Below, in pieces: positions 10,065 through 18,443 of a stretch of 64,000 nt of DNA; within the stretch, counting starts at the first letter, position 1, and each line of letters opens with the position of its first letter. Source of the DNA: Bacillus pumilus. Its GTDB lineage: Bacteria; Bacillota; Bacilli; Bacillales; Bacillaceae. A program made the translations under genes and the position numbers. The stretch lies in NCBI RefSeq assembly GCF_003431975.1, contig NZ_CP027116.1, forward strand, positions 2,046,001 through 2,110,000. Direction: 5' to 3'. The notes under the pieces were generated by a model. It was not told the DNA's origin. It saw nothing but the letters and a program-made list of their open reading frames with translations, and ran no database searches.

Positions 10065-10086
10065 TTATATGTAATTTATATTTTAT
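10065..10086 (-). promoter_or_regulatory. SPBRE-like element before yorG
   Basis: Leftward reading AAAATATAAATTACATA followed directly by the AAGGAGAG ribosome binding site of the ATPase gene. It has one substitution in the core and a poor -10, so it may be operator more than promoter. Confidence 0.55.
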
Positions 10087-10103
10087 TTATGTTGTTTTGT
10101 TCT

Positions 10104-11030
10104 TTAAAATGGAAGATCGTCGTCTGCAATGGTTACAGGTTTGTTATTTGAAGTTGCTGGCTTTCCTCCGCCAAATCCACCTTTTTTCTTGTTACTCTTG
10201 CTATTTCCATTGTTATTGGCTTCCTGTTTCTTCTGATCTAATTCGATTTCTCTTTCATTTAGTGCTTTTTCAATAATTTCAGGGTTATACGCATCTTTGT
10301 TTTCTTCTTCATAAGGGTCTTGACCAGCAGTAACCAGAAACTCTCTTTTCGTTTTAGTTTTCACTTCCACTTTAGGTTTACCAAAAGCACTTTGTTTCTC
10401 TTTCTCAGTTCTTTCTTTATAATTAACAATTTCTCCATAAACATTTACTGTAGAATTTTTTTCGTAGTTGTCAGCTACAAACTCAGAACCTTCTTCAGTC
10501 ACAACAAATGAAAATGGAATAACTTTGCCACCATATAGTGGGATATGTCCATTTAATACTGCTCTACCTGTTTCTTCACCATTTGCTCTTTCTTGTGCAA
10601 CATTCTCTACAAACATCTCTACATCAAAAGTAGCTTGTGGTTCAAATTCGTCAATCGACTGTCTTCTAGCAAAGTTTAAAGATAATTCAGGGTAAGATTT
10701 CAATTCATCATTCGCAAAATATTCATTTAGACCAAGTTTACCTTCTGCTCTAATCTTGTCTGCTTCCTCTCTGGAAGAATTTGCAATTGATTTGTATTCA
10801 TCAATCATAGTCTTAAAGGCTTTTGCCTTTTTGCTCTCGTTTCCATCCTTAGTTGTATATGAAGACATTCCTTTTAATGTATGCACAGAAAATTCATCTG
10901 TCTCAATATCAAGTTCAATATTAATCCCCTTTTTACCATTTTTATTACTCCATTCATTTGATCTAATCTCAGCCAATGTTCCTTCTACTACTACTTTGTT
11001 CAATGCTTCTCTTAATTCAGTGTTTGCCAT
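10104..11030 (-). CDS. yorF: Putative single-stranded DNA-binding protein (YorF-like)
   Basis: 308 residues. The last residues, ADDDLPF, match the acidic SSB C-terminal tip (DDDIPF in bacterial SSB) that recruits partner proteins, preceded by a Gly/Asn/Lys-rich flexible linker (about 265-300), as in SSB. The N-terminal part (VVVEGTLAEIRSNEW) begins like an OB-fold strand. It is a large protein for an SSB and has no obvious canonical SSB domain, so the assignment rests on the tail, the linker and its place beside a Sak4-like ATPase and the replication genes. Confidence 0.65.
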   Translation of the reverse strand: MANTELREALNKVVVEGTLAEIRSNEWSNKNGKKGINIELDIETDEFSVHTLKGMSSYTTKDGNESKKAKAFKTMIDEYKSIANSSREEADKIRAEGKLGLNEYFANDELKSYPELSLNFARRQSIDEFEPQATFDVEMFVENVAQERANGEETGRAVLNGHIPLYGGKVIPFSFVVTEEGSEFVADNYEKNSTVNVYGEIVNYKERTEKEKQSAFGKPKVEVKTKTKREFLVTAGQDPYEEENKDAYNPEIIEKALNEREIELDQKKQEANNNGNSKSNKKKGGFGGGKPATSNNKPVTIADDDLPF

Positions 11031-11050
11031 ATGTATAAATCATTCTCCTT

Positions 11051-11072
11051 TATATATGTTATTTGTTATTTA
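11051..11072 (-). promoter_or_regulatory. SPBRE-like element before yorF
   Basis: Leftward reading AAATAACAAATAACATATA just before AAGGAGAA and the yorF-like ATG. The position upstream of the start matches other SPBRE copies. Confidence 0.6.
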
Positions 11073-11370
11073 ATTGCTTTTCAATTGCTTGGAATACACT
11101 ATCCTCCAAGCGTTTTTCAATTCTTAGTTTATGAGGTAGATTAATAATGTCTACAATCTTCCCCCATCTAACTTTAATCATTAGATTTCCATAAAGATAA
11201 ACTTTACCTAATATTCCTTGTTTGATAATTCTTTCAGGTTCTCTCTCCTTCAAACAAATAATGTGTCTGTTAAGTTTTTTTTGAATTTTCTCGTCAGAGA
11301 ATTTACTTCGTCCTTTTACTGTCTTTCTGTATGTATCAGCAGCTGTTTTACTTACTTTCAATAGCTTCAT
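11059..11370 (-). CDS. Small basic protein of unknown function
   Basis: 103 residues, rich in Lys/Arg (MKLLKVSKTAADTYRKTV). It has a strong ribosome binding site AGAGGAGGTG and a perfect SPBRE promoter upstream (400-428 bp past 11000). A segment GKVYLYGNLMIKVRWGK suggests a small beta-rich part. The gene end overlaps the next SPBRE (11051-11072). Function not recognised; SPbeta carries similarly placed small genes here. Confidence 0.75.
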   Translation of the reverse strand: MKLLKVSKTAADTYRKTVKGRSKFSDEKIQKKLNRHIICLKEREPERIIKQGILGKVYLYGNLMIKVRWGKIVDIINLPHKLRIEKRLEDSVFQAIEKQLNNK

Positions 11371-11399
11371 ATGCTCACCTCCTCTTTAACTGTAACTCT

Positions 11400-11428
11400 A
11401 TAATATATGTAATTTGTATTTTAGTCAA
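11400..11428 (-). promoter_or_regulatory. SPBRE promoter, near-consensus
   Basis: TTGACT (11428-11423), exactly 17 bp AAAATACAAATTACATA, TATTAT (11405-11400). This is the clearest leftward example of the repressor element filling the promoter spacer. It would drive the small basic gene, yorF, yorG and possibly the replication operon. Confidence 0.85.
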
Positions 11429-11501
11429 CACCTTTCATATATTATTTTTAAATTAAAATGACAGTTTTATTTAGATATAGATTCTCATCAGGATTCCGTT
11501 T

Positions 11502-12044
11502 TTACTTCACACCTTCTTCCGATTCGATAATTTTTTCAATTATTTGTTTTGTGATATCAAACATACCGTGATTGTTTTTTATGACATAGTCATACTCTTT
11601 TTTGTTTTTCATCTCATGATGGTATGTACTCAATCTTTGTTCAACTTTATCTAATGTATCTCCCCTTTGAATCATTTGATTATATGCCTGGTCGTAAGGA
11701 GTATACAAAAACAACGTGACACAATTAGGATAGACCTTTTTTATCTGCTGCATTCCATGATAATCAACAATTACAAACGCATTCCCTATACTCAGTTTAT
11801 TTTCAAATTCTTCTTGATCAATTCCATAATAACTGCCACTATATTTAACTTGTTCGATTAGCTTGCCTTTTTCCTTTAACTCGTTGAATTTTTCAAGACT
11901 GATAAATTTATAATCCACTCCATCAATTTCGCCTTGTCTCGGTTTCCTAGTAGAAAATGACACAACTTCATTCTTCATGATTTGACGCATTAAACTGGTT
12001 TTACCGCCACCGCTATGACCTGATAACACAATTAGCTTATTCAT
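11502..12044 (-). CDS. Guanylate kinase-like protein
   Basis: Starts at the ATG at 12044, which overlaps the previous stop (ATGAATAA), rather than at an in-frame codon 18 bp upstream. P-loop VLSGHSGGGKTSLMR, then VSFSTRKPRQGEIDGVDYKF, the guanylate kinase GMP-binding signature (S-TR-PR-GE-DG-DY), and YSGSYYGID. About 180 residues, the normal size. It would phosphorylate GMP/dGMP to the diphosphate, feeding phage nucleotide supply. Confidence 0.88.
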   Translation of the reverse strand: MNKLIVLSGHSGGGKTSLMRQIMKNEVVSFSTRKPRQGEIDGVDYKFISLEKFNELKEKGKLIEQVKYSGSYYGIDQEEFENKLSIGNAFVIVDYHGMQQIKKVYPNCVTLFLYTPYDQAYNQMIQRGDTLDKVEQRLSTYHHEMKNKKEYDYVIKNNHGMFDITKQIIEKIIESEEGVK

Positions 12045-12429
12045 TTCTAGCTGTAACCTCACTCCAATTCCACATATCCAGTGTTCTTATATCAAATCCT
12101 GCAGGATATTTCTTCATCTCCAGATGAACTTTATAACGCTTGCCTGAATTTTTATGTTTGACGCTTAATTCTTCCTTGTTGAAGAATCTAACAATGGCCT
12201 GGTTGAATTCAATTGGCCGCTCAACCACATACCCATGCTTAAAAGCAGCAATAAAGCTTTCAGGCTTTTCTTTATAGAAATTGTAAATCACATCAGCAAA
12301 TTCAGCGTTTTTGTCTTTCATTACATCAAATTGAACTAATCCCAAATAAAGATGTTTATCTGAATAGCCAAGATTTTTCTTGAAGTATTCAACTGCCTCG
12401 TGAATCTCTGGACTTAAAACAACTGTCAT
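12037..12429 (-). CDS. Conserved phage protein of unknown function
   Basis: 130 residues (MTVVLSPEIHEAVEYFKK). No motif recognised. Its last 8 bp overlap the guanylate-kinase start, and it follows the phosphatase gene by 10 bp, so it is part of the same operon. The sequence is mixed alpha/beta in composition with no membrane segment. Confidence 0.7.
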   Translation of the reverse strand: MTVVLSPEIHEAVEYFKKNLGYSDKHLYLGLVQFDVMKDKNAEFADVIYNFYKEKPESFIAAFKHGYVVERPIEFNQAIVRFFNKEELSVKHKNSGKRYKVHLEMKKYPAGFDIRTLDMWNWSEVTARNE

Positions 12430-12439
12430 TTTTCCACCC

Positions 12440-13153
12440 CTACACTTTATATTTATCTAAAATTTGACCTTTTTTATCGATCACAATGCCATTTAGTTGT
12501 CCCTTAAAAACTACGCCACCATCAATGCCTATGTATGATTTGCATTTACTTATCCAAATATCATCACTATCATGAATATGCCTAACTGGTGTATGTCCAA
12601 AAATGACAGTCTTTCCTGTTTCATTTGGATGGTTCCAATGACCTCTAGTCCATAGGAAATCTTTCTCAACTGATTTTCTCCAGTCTCTTAAATGAGGATT
12701 AATCCCTGCATGTACAAAAAGCGTATCTCCAAATTCATAAAACAGAGGCAACTGCTTAAGAAATTGAATTTCCTTATTCGACACTTGCAACATTTTATTA
12801 GCTCTCTCTTCATAACTGTGGAAATATAATGGGAAACTATAATGTGTGAAGCTTTCGCATGTTCTGTTCCCACCATTGTTAAAATACCAATCGCCTGTTT
12901 CATAATCCTTTTCAGATAAGAAAATTGAAAGCATGTCTTCATGATTTCCTTTTAAAACCACAACTTGTTCACTGTAAGTTTCTTGTAGATCCATGGCTAA
13001 TTGAACGACCTCTAATGAATGTTCTCCCCTATCAATTAGGTCACCAAGGATAACCAGGTTTTCTTCATTGGGTTTCCAGTATTGAAGCAGCTCTTTAAAC
13101 TTTGCCAATTCACCGTGTATATCGCTTAAAACGAATGTTTTATCGTATTTCAT
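12440..13153 (-). CDS. Calcineurin-like metallophosphoesterase (Ser/Thr phosphatase / ApaH type)
   Basis: 237 residues. Metal-binding motifs in order: LSDIHGE (residue 8), ILGDLIDRGEHS (35), VLKGNHEDM (71), FVHAGI (147) and VIFGHTP (about 184). This is the PPP/ApaH-lambda phosphatase pattern. Substrate may be phosphoprotein or diadenosine tetraphosphate; sequence alone does not decide. The start overlaps the upstream 59-codon gene by 14 bp. Confidence 0.88.
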   Translation of the reverse strand: MKYDKTFVLSDIHGELAKFKELLQYWKPNEENLVILGDLIDRGEHSLEVVQLAMDLQETYSEQVVVLKGNHEDMLSIFLSEKDYETGDWYFNNGGNRTCESFTHYSFPLYFHSYEERANKMLQVSNKEIQFLKQLPLFYEFGDTLFVHAGINPHLRDWRKSVEKDFLWTRGHWNHPNETGKTVIFGHTPVRHIHDSDDIWISKCKSYIGIDGGVVFKGQLNGIVIDKKGQILDKYKV

Positions 13154-13319
13154 AAAATGACACCTTCTTTCTGAAATCTTCTAGGCTTACCCCTAACCAA
13201 ATCAATTGACGCTCAACTTCTGTATTACCTTCCTCACCAAAGTATGCCGGATCAGCGCCGAGAACTTTCGTTGCTTCTTCCATGGCTTTGTTATAAATAT
13301 ACTCATTGTCACCCATCAT
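13140..13319 (-). CDS. 59-residue acidic protein, unknown
   Basis: ATG at 13319 overlaps the preceding stop (ATGA); stop at 13142-13140 overlaps the start of the phosphatase gene. Product begins MMGDNEYIYNKAMEEATK and is acidic and soluble. The tight overlaps on both sides are the main evidence that it is real. Confidence 0.65.
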   Translation of the reverse strand: MMGDNEYIYNKAMEEATKVLGADPAYFGEEGNTEVERQLIWLGVSLEDFRKKVSFYEIR

Positions 13320-14137
13320 TCGCCCTCACCCACTCTCGAATCGTCGATGACTACGAGATCAGCATCTTCTGTATAATCGAAATCTCCTCCGATATATTTG
13401 TATTTTCCGCCCTCGATTTCTCCTACCGTTTCTTCATACGTATCCATTCTAAATGCCGTTCGTCCTCTCACAACGTCACCCACACGAACATCTGTCGGCT
13501 GCGGGACGTTTAGGTACTCCGCCGGCACTTTGAACCCTAACGCACGCCTTAACGCAATAGCCTTGCCGATGTGTACGTTGAAACAGTCGTCAGGTGCGCA
13601 TTTGGCGATTCCTTTACTCTTAATATGTCCGTACATTTTTGATTTTCGTAAGGCTACAACAGTTCTTTTTTCAGCGTTTACGATAAAATCGGTATCTACA
13701 ATGTAGTCTTTATAGTAGAGTACCCTAACGTCCTCCTTCGCCTGCGCAACGATCTCATCCCTTTTCTGCTGATCTGACTTTTCATCTGTTATTTTAGCCG
13801 CCTCTATATCCGCATCAAAACGTCCTTGATCGTAGCCGTTCTTATACGACCGTGTTCTTAGCGCCTTCATTGCGTCCTCGACTAGCGCGATTAATTCGTC
13901 ATAGCTCATTTCGTCTAGGTTCGGGGCGGGCGTGTGTTCTCCGACGATGACTTCGTATTCATTGTGCAAAATAAACCACTCATCCCCTTCACCCTTAACA
14001 CCTTTAGCGAAGACGCTACTTACAATAACCGTATCTCCGTTTTCGTAGTAACCGAATGAATATTCGTCATTAGTGATTAGAATTCGCTCTCCTTCACTTG
14101 CCCTACGTTTCTCCGTCTTATATTTAATCTCAGTCAA
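13316..14137 (-). CDS. Hypothetical protein of foreign base composition
   Basis: 273 residues, charged, with a middle segment resembling a helical linker (YDELIALVEDAMKAL) and a C-terminal VGDVVRGRTAFRMD beta-type region. The DNA is visibly richer in G and C, with many CG dinucleotides (cgtcg, ccgccgg), than anything around it, suggesting recent acquisition. It is nonetheless locked into the operon by an ATGA overlap with the next gene. Function not recognised. Confidence 0.75.
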   Translation of the reverse strand: MTEIKYKTEKRRASEGERILITNDEYSFGYYENGDTVIVSSVFAKGVKGEGDEWFILHNEYEVIVGEHTPAPNLDEMSYDELIALVEDAMKALRTRSYKNGYDQGRFDADIEAAKITDEKSDQQKRDEIVAQAKEDVRVLYYKDYIVDTDFIVNAEKRTVVALRKSKMYGHIKSKGIAKCAPDDCFNVHIGKAIALRRALGFKVPAEYLNVPQPTDVRVGDVVRGRTAFRMDTYEETVGEIEGGKYKYIGGDFDYTEDADLVVIDDSRVGEGE

Positions 14138-14149
14138 TCCAATTCCCCC

Positions 14150-14299
14150 TTAATAGATTTGTTTTCTTTTTAATTTAATATCCTTTTCCATTCCACGATG
14201 CACAATATTGCTTAAAAGGTGTTTTAATTTCTCATTCTCGATTCTCAACAATCTGTTATCTGCTTGTAATTTGTTAATTAATGCTTCTGAGTTCAACAT
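14150..14299 (-). CDS. 49-residue coiled-coil peptide
   Basis: ATG at 14299 behind TAGGAGGATAC; stop TAA at 14152. Product MLNSEALINKLQADNR... has heptad leucine spacing through residues 4-32, a short coiled coil, then a basic tail. Strong ribosome binding site and operon position support it. Confidence 0.6.
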   Translation of the reverse strand: MLNSEALINKLQADNRLLRIENEKLKHLLSNIVHRGMEKDIKLKRKQIY

Positions 14300-14307
14300 G
14301 TATCCTC

Positions 14308-15090
14308 CTAATAAAGCTCAGGTGAGTTGGACTTTACCTCTCTATAGCCGCCTAGCCCTTTTAAATGTTCTTCCCAAACTTTAAATATCTTGTCTATTTC
14401 AGGCTTTAACTCCATCTGTTTTTCCCAAGTCTCAAGATTCCTATTGATTTCTTTGTGACACGATTTAATTCCGTCTTGGTGGTTTTTAATTAATTGTGTA
14501 AGCATATTTATATGTTCTTTCTTTTTAAATGGATGAACCAGCAAGGTTGAACACTGAATCACTATATAGTTAACTGGGTTCTTGATAAATCGATTGTTAT
14601 CTTTTAAAAGTCCAAATAAGGGTCTTTTTAAAACGTCAGTGTACCGTTTAATAGCAGCTTCAGACTCTCGAATTCTATTTTCAAGGTCTTGATTCATTCT
14701 CTTGTAATAATCTTCTGTTGACCAGTCAACTGTTCGTCCGTATGTTTTTAATTCCCAATTCACTCTAAGAACACTACCTTTATCGCTGATAATTGCGAAG
14801 GGGCTTAAGTTTGCAGCAGATATTTTGACACTACATCCATCGTATATGTTTCCCACATAGTCATTAAGAAGTTGCAAAACTTCTTGTCTTATATTTATTG
14901 AAAATTTCCGTCTCGCTTCTTTATCTAACGCATTAAATAAATTCTTTTGATCAATAGTTAGATCAGATAAGAATGTATTTAGATTACTTAAGACATTGTC
15001 TTTTTCCTGAAGAATGACTGAGTAGGCATTGAATAAATAATCAAGGTCAGCTTGTTTATTTAAGGTGGCCTGTTTTAGTTTGCTTATCAT
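14308..15090 (-). CDS. Hypothetical helical protein
   Basis: 260 residues, largely helical and charged, with a central region containing FSINIRQEVLQLLNDY and YTDVLKRPLFGLLKD. No signal peptide or known motif. It may be preceded by a degenerate SPBRE at 15131-15150. Function not recognised. Confidence 0.7.
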   Translation of the reverse strand: MISKLKQATLNKQADLDYLFNAYSVILQEKDNVLSNLNTFLSDLTIDQKNLFNALDKEARRKFSINIRQEVLQLLNDYVGNIYDGCSVKISAANLSPFAIISDKGSVLRVNWELKTYGRTVDWSTEDYYKRMNQDLENRIRESEAAIKRYTDVLKRPLFGLLKDNNRFIKNPVNYIVIQCSTLLVHPFKKKEHINMLTQLIKNHQDGIKSCHKEINRNLETWEKQMELKPEIDKIFKVWEEHLKGLGGYREVKSNSPELY

Positions 15091-15150
15091 TTAATTCCCC
15101 CACTTTCGTTAAAAGGTTGTTTTTACTTAAATTTATGTATTTTGTAATTG

Positions 15151-15546
15151 TTATTTGCTCGTCTGTAACTCAATATCTGGAATAATATTTTCTGGTCGGA
15201 ACAAAATTTTGTAATGAAATGGGTCTTCTTTATTAGCCTCAAGTTGTTCAGCAAAGAAACTAACGTTATCACTTAAACCCAGGTAATGCTTCTTATATTC
15301 CTCTTTACCAACCTTGCATGTTACCGTCATTCTCAGATCACTGTCATCATTTCCAAGAGCACAAAGCCCTTCAACGGTGAGTAAATATTTATCAGTGATC
15401 CCATTAAAGAAAACAATTCTTCTCTGCACCTCAAATGAGTCAGACGATTTAGAAATGTTGTGAGAAACTGTATCAGCCTCACTACACCCAGCCATAATAA
15501 CAACTATTCCAACAACTAATGCTAATAATTTCTTTTTCATATTCAT
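15151..15546 (-). CDS. Phage-encoded lipoprotein
   Basis: 131 residues. N-terminus MNMKKKLLALVVGIVVIMAGC is a lipoprotein signal peptide with lipobox MAGC, so Cys 21 should be diacylated and the protein anchored on the outer face of the membrane. The mature part is short and beta-rich (RRIVFFNGITDKYLLTVEG). Phage lipoproteins are often made in lysogeny and alter the cell surface or block superinfection; that role is inference. The start overlaps the previous stop (ATGA). Confidence 0.75.
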   Translation of the reverse strand: MNMKKKLLALVVGIVVIMAGCSEADTVSHNISKSSDSFEVQRRIVFFNGITDKYLLTVEGLCALGNDDSDLRMTVTCKVGKEEYKKHYLGLSDNVSFFAEQLEANKEDPFHYKILFRPENIIPDIELQTSK

Positions 15547-15839
15547 TCCCTTTCCTCCTTCTTTTGCTTCTCAATATCCATTTCTGTCATGCCGCAGTCT
15601 GCACAGCATTCAAAGTCAGGTATCTGCAAATGTTCTTCTCCCGCCATACGACAGTAGCTCGTTTCCATGTGTTTATGTTCACAGGCTGCCTGACGTTTCT
15701 TATGTTCAAGCTTTGCTTCTCTCTGCCTAACAACAGAACAATACTTAGTTTCATGTAACTTGGCTCCATGCGGAGTGAGAAGGCGTTTCCCACAGAGTTC
15801 ACATTGATAGAGTGTTTGATTCAACAATACCTTTGCCAT
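15543..15839 (-). CDS. Zinc-finger protein
   Basis: 98 residues. Two zinc-binding clusters: CELCGKRLLTPHGAKLHETK with a following Cys (C2HC/C2H2-like, residues 13-36) and FECCADCG (residues 75-83). Its ATG overlaps the upstream TAA (TAATG) and its stop overlaps the lipoprotein start. Probably a small DNA- or protein-binding factor. Confidence 0.7.
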   Translation of the reverse strand: MAKVLLNQTLYQCELCGKRLLTPHGAKLHETKYCSVVRQREAKLEHKKRQAACEHKHMETSYCRMAGEEHLQIPDFECCADCGMTEMDIEKQKKEERE

Positions 15840-16144
15840 TAGTCACCCTCCGCTTTCAATCTAATACCTGCGGTTAATGCATCCTGGTAAACAAGGCTTG
15901 CACTCAATGAGTGATGTTTTACAGCATCTGTACTGTTGCTCCATCCATCATATTGCCCTGCCATTGCTTCATATTTTTGTGAGATATGATAGTCATATCG
16001 TTTTTGAAAAGTCTGCTCTTTATCTTCCAGCTCATGAAGGGCTTTTATCATCTCTTTTACGGATTCCTCTATGGATTCTGGAACATCCCATTTCCTTTCG
16101 CTCAATTCATCGAGACATTTTTGCTGTTTATCACGGAGATTCAC
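15839..16144 (-). CDS. Hypothetical helical protein
   Basis: Best start is GTG at 16144, preceded by AAGGAGGAAGCA and overlapping the upstream stop (GTGA); an ATG upstream has no such signal. Product of about 101 residues starts (M)NLRDKQQKCLDELSERKW and is helical. Unknown function. Confidence 0.65.
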   Translation of the reverse strand: MNLRDKQQKCLDELSERKWDVPESIEESVKEMIKALHELEDKEQTFQKRYDYHISQKYEAMAGQYDGWSNSTDAVKHHSLSASLVYQDALTAGIRLKAEGD

Positions 16145-16674
16145 TGTGCTTCCTCCTTTTTGATCTCCACACTCTCCCAATCAAATTCTTGTAGTATCTC
16201 CCACAACTTAGCGACTTTTGCCGCTCTCCATGCTGTCATTGCGTAAGTGTGTGCTTCATGAGTGTAATGATGACTGTTCGCCTTAATATGTTTTTTGGCT
16301 TCTTCTTTTGTGATAAAGAATGTACTATCTCTTTTTATATGTACTTTTTTCTCAGGAAAGAGTTCTGCTCCTTCATCTTCGTATTTTTTTATCCATTCTA
16401 AAATTTCATCGTAGTCATTATTACATTCATCCAGTTCCTTTAATTGTTCATCACTGAATTCACCGTCTTCTTTTGCACTTTCGATGTAATCTTCAACAGA
16501 ATAAGATTCTGCTGCATTAGGTAAGTACACAGAATATCGCTCAGCGTTTCCTTCATTTGCTTCAACCCACTCATAGTCACCTACGACCCAAAATCGTGGT
16601 GCTGCCTGACAATCAACATCCTGTGTTTTCAATTCTTGTTGCAATTCTTTTAGAAATTGAATAGCTTCTTTCAT
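16141..16674 (-). CDS. Acidic hypothetical protein
   Basis: 177 residues, very acidic in the middle (DEYDEILEWIKKYEDEGAE-type stretches), beginning MKEAIQFLKELQQELKTQ. A central RDSTFFITKEEAKKHI and a C-terminal WRAAKVAKLWEIL helix are visible. It resembles phage-type small regulatory or inhibitor proteins only in composition. ATGA overlap with the upstream gene. Confidence 0.65.
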   Translation of the reverse strand: MKEAIQFLKELQQELKTQDVDCQAAPRFWVVGDYEWVEANEGNAERYSVYLPNAAESYSVEDYIESAKEDGEFSDEQLKELDECNNDYDEILEWIKKYEDEGAELFPEKKVHIKRDSTFFITKEEAKKHIKANSHHYTHEAHTYAMTAWRAAKVAKLWEILQEFDWESVEIKKEEAQ

Positions 16675-16841
16675 ACCGTTCTCTCCAGTAATTCGAAAGA
16701 CACTGAGGTAACGTGTGGATCATCGTATAAAGTGGATTCTATAGCTGCTAACTCACTCTCATTTGCAACAGTTCTTACATATGAATTTTCTATTGTTTCT
16801 CCCATGTAGTTTTGTTTGTAATGAACTATAAATTTTTTCAT
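16671..16841 (-). CDS. 56-residue hypothetical protein
   Basis: Start chosen at 16841 (MKKFIVHYKQNYMGE), where the ATG overlaps the previous stop and GGGAGGAAGC lies at the right distance. Small alpha/beta protein, no motif. Four-base overlap with the next gene. Confidence 0.6.
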   Translation of the reverse strand: MKKFIVHYKQNYMGETIENSYVRTVANESELAAIESTLYDDPHVTSVSFELLERTV

Positions 16842-17248
16842 TTCGCTTCCTCCCATTCTCTGAAACTATACGGATAATCAGTTTTGGAAATAAAACCGAT
16901 TTCCTTTGCCTTTTGACGAATCTTTTCACAGCCTTCACGGCTATACGCCCAGATTTCTTTGTAATCTCTGAGATCGCCATATCGACCCGTGATGATAAAC
17001 TCCCTCATACTGTTGACCAGCTGCCACATGTTACCCCCGTGTGAAAATCCCTCTACTCTTCGTCCTCGTTCATATGGATAAACATATTCTCCTGTATAAT
17101 CGTCAATGAAGAATAGCTTGGTTTTAAATCTAAATGAGGCAACCCGATCTTTTGATTTGCAATAAAAAGTCCTCCTACCAGTGCTTGCTATGAGCTTGAT
17201 AAGCTCGTTTATATCATTCATACGCTTGATTTGTTCCTTGCTGGCCAT
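16838..17248 (-). CDS. Hypothetical protein
   Basis: 136 residues starting MASKEQIKRMNDINELIK behind AAAGGAGGAAATGA. A patch RRVEGFSHGGNMWQLVNSM recalls small phage proteins of unknown function. It opens the overlapping run of genes down to the lipoprotein. Confidence 0.65.
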   Translation of the reverse strand: MASKEQIKRMNDINELIKLIASTGRRTFYCKSKDRVASFRFKTKLFFIDDYTGEYVYPYERGRRVEGFSHGGNMWQLVNSMREFIITGRYGDLRDYKEIWAYSREGCEKIRQKAKEIGFISKTDYPYSFREWEEAK

Positions 17249-17284
17249 TCATTTCCTCCTTTTAAATTGAATGAAAAATTACTT

Positions 17285-17662
17285 TTAACTAATTAATTTC
17301 AATTGTTCTTTCATATGATCAACCCATTCAACAAACGCATCTATAATAGGCTGCCTGTTGCTTGAATCTGCCCATCCTGCAAATCCAATAAATCCATCTA
17401 AGTTAAAGCTGATTGCTTCCCGTTGGGTAAAGTAGTGACTGTTTATGTATAGATAGCAACTTTTCAATGTTCCATTTGCTTTGTACTTGCTGTTTAGTTT
17501 TTGACTCATCCTCATTGTGTCAGTTGACATCGCTTTCGCTTTAACTGCTCGTTTAATATGCTTATTGAGTAGCATTACTAAGATACAAATATCTCCCTCT
17601 GTAATGTCTTCATAACGCAGTCCCTCTTTTTGAAAATAACTTCTTGCTTCTTCCGAGTTCAA
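17285..17662 (-). CDS. Hypothetical protein
   Basis: 125 residues beginning MNSEEARSYFQKEGLRYEDI; soluble, mixed alpha/beta, with a C-terminal WADSSNRQPIIDAFVEWVDHM segment. No motif recognised. Confidence 0.65.
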   Translation of the reverse strand: MNSEEARSYFQKEGLRYEDITEGDICILVMLLNKHIKRAVKAKAMSTDTMRMSQKLNSKYKANGTLKSCYLYINSHYFTQREAISFNLDGFIGFAGWADSSNRQPIIDAFVEWVDHMKEQLKLIS

Positions 17663-17698
17663 TTGGTCTTCTCCTCCTAATCAATTAAAATCTCTGTT

Positions 17699-18013
17699 TC
17701 ACCTTAACTTATCGAACTTTTTTCTTAATCTGACATGCCTCATCAACTTCTTGTTATTTGCAATTTCTAATTCGACCGCATCTATTTCTTCTTGAATCAT
17801 CGGTTTCCAATACTTTAAATAACCTATAAAACCAGCTGAGCCAAATGAGACATTTATCAATCCCCAGAAGAATTCCATGTTCACGAATTCACCATTGCCA
17901 TTACTTCTGAATAAGAGGTAAATAAACAAATTTACAAAGATGAGTCCTGCCAAAGGCTGCTTTAATACCCCTGCCTTCATAAGATACTTTATGTCTCTGA
18001 CCAAAACTCTCAA
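17699..18013 (-). CDS. Small membrane protein with two helices
   Basis: Start placed at TTG (18013), since GCGAGGTG sits just before it and the further upstream ATG lies inside the SPBRE element. Two hydrophobic segments (LAGLIFVNLFIYLLF and FFWGLINVSFGSAGFIGYL) and a charged helical tail. Likely an inner-membrane protein; no family recognised. Confidence 0.6.
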   Translation of the reverse strand: MRVLVRDIKYLMKAGVLKQPLAGLIFVNLFIYLLFRSNGNGEFVNMEFFWGLINVSFGSAGFIGYLKYWKPMIQEEIDAVELEIANNKKLMRHVRLRKKFDKLR

Positions 18014-18025
18014 ATAAACACCTCG

Positions 18026-18048
18026 CATATATGTTATTTTTTAATTAA
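18026..18048 (-). promoter_or_regulatory. SPBRE-like element
   Basis: Leftward TTAAAAAATAACATATAT, immediately before the ribosome binding site of the two-helix membrane-protein gene and overlapping the stop of the gene upstream. Confidence 0.55.
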
Positions 18049-18249
18049 TCCGCCGTGATCTTCTTCAATATGTACCATCCACTGTTCATATAGCTCATCG
18101 TACCAGGCATTGCTAACCGCAGTATAAACACCAATACCTTCTTCATGCAGCATTTTAAAGATTTGCCCACTCTTCAAATTTTCAAATGACTGTTCAATCC
18201 ATGTTCCCTCAACATACACATGCACCTGTTCAGTTCCGACTACAGACAT
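18034..18249 (-). CDS. 71-residue hypothetical protein
   Basis: Begins MSVVGTEQVHVYVEGTWIEQ; compact alpha/beta composition. Its stop lies within the SPBRE element that serves the next gene. Unknown function. Confidence 0.55.
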   Translation of the reverse strand: MSVVGTEQVHVYVEGTWIEQSFENLKSGQIFKMLHEEGIGVYTAVSNAWYDELYEQWMVHIEEDHGGLIKK

Positions 18250-18253
18250 TGCA

Positions 18254-18442
18254 TCACCACTTTCTAGTTTTTAAAAATGAATTGTTTATAGGCTTATCAG
18301 CTTTCTTTTTTTCCAAGGTATTCACAAACCTTACAATTTCATTGACTTTGTCTATAATTTCTTCATTGTTTGGCAATCTGCTAATCTCGATTCCATCTTC
18401 TGCTTTTTCTACGGGCACTCTCTTTAATGGCATTATCGGCAT
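18254..18442 (-). CDS. 62-residue hypothetical protein
   Basis: ATG at 18442 comes one base after the stop of the upstream small gene (TAAGATG); a longer in-frame version would overlap that gene completely, so the short start is preferred. Product starts MPIMPLKRVPVEKAED and has a helix EEIIDKVNEIVRFVNTLEKK. Confidence 0.5.
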   Translation of the reverse strand: MPIMPLKRVPVEKAEDGIEISRLPNNEEIIDKVNEIVRFVNTLEKKKADKPINNSFLKTRKW

Positions 18443-18443
18443 C

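Noticed and set aside
13244..13706. Two + strand frames of 89 and 102 codons
   Set aside because: Shadows of the GC-richer minus-strand gene, where high GC lengthens open frames.
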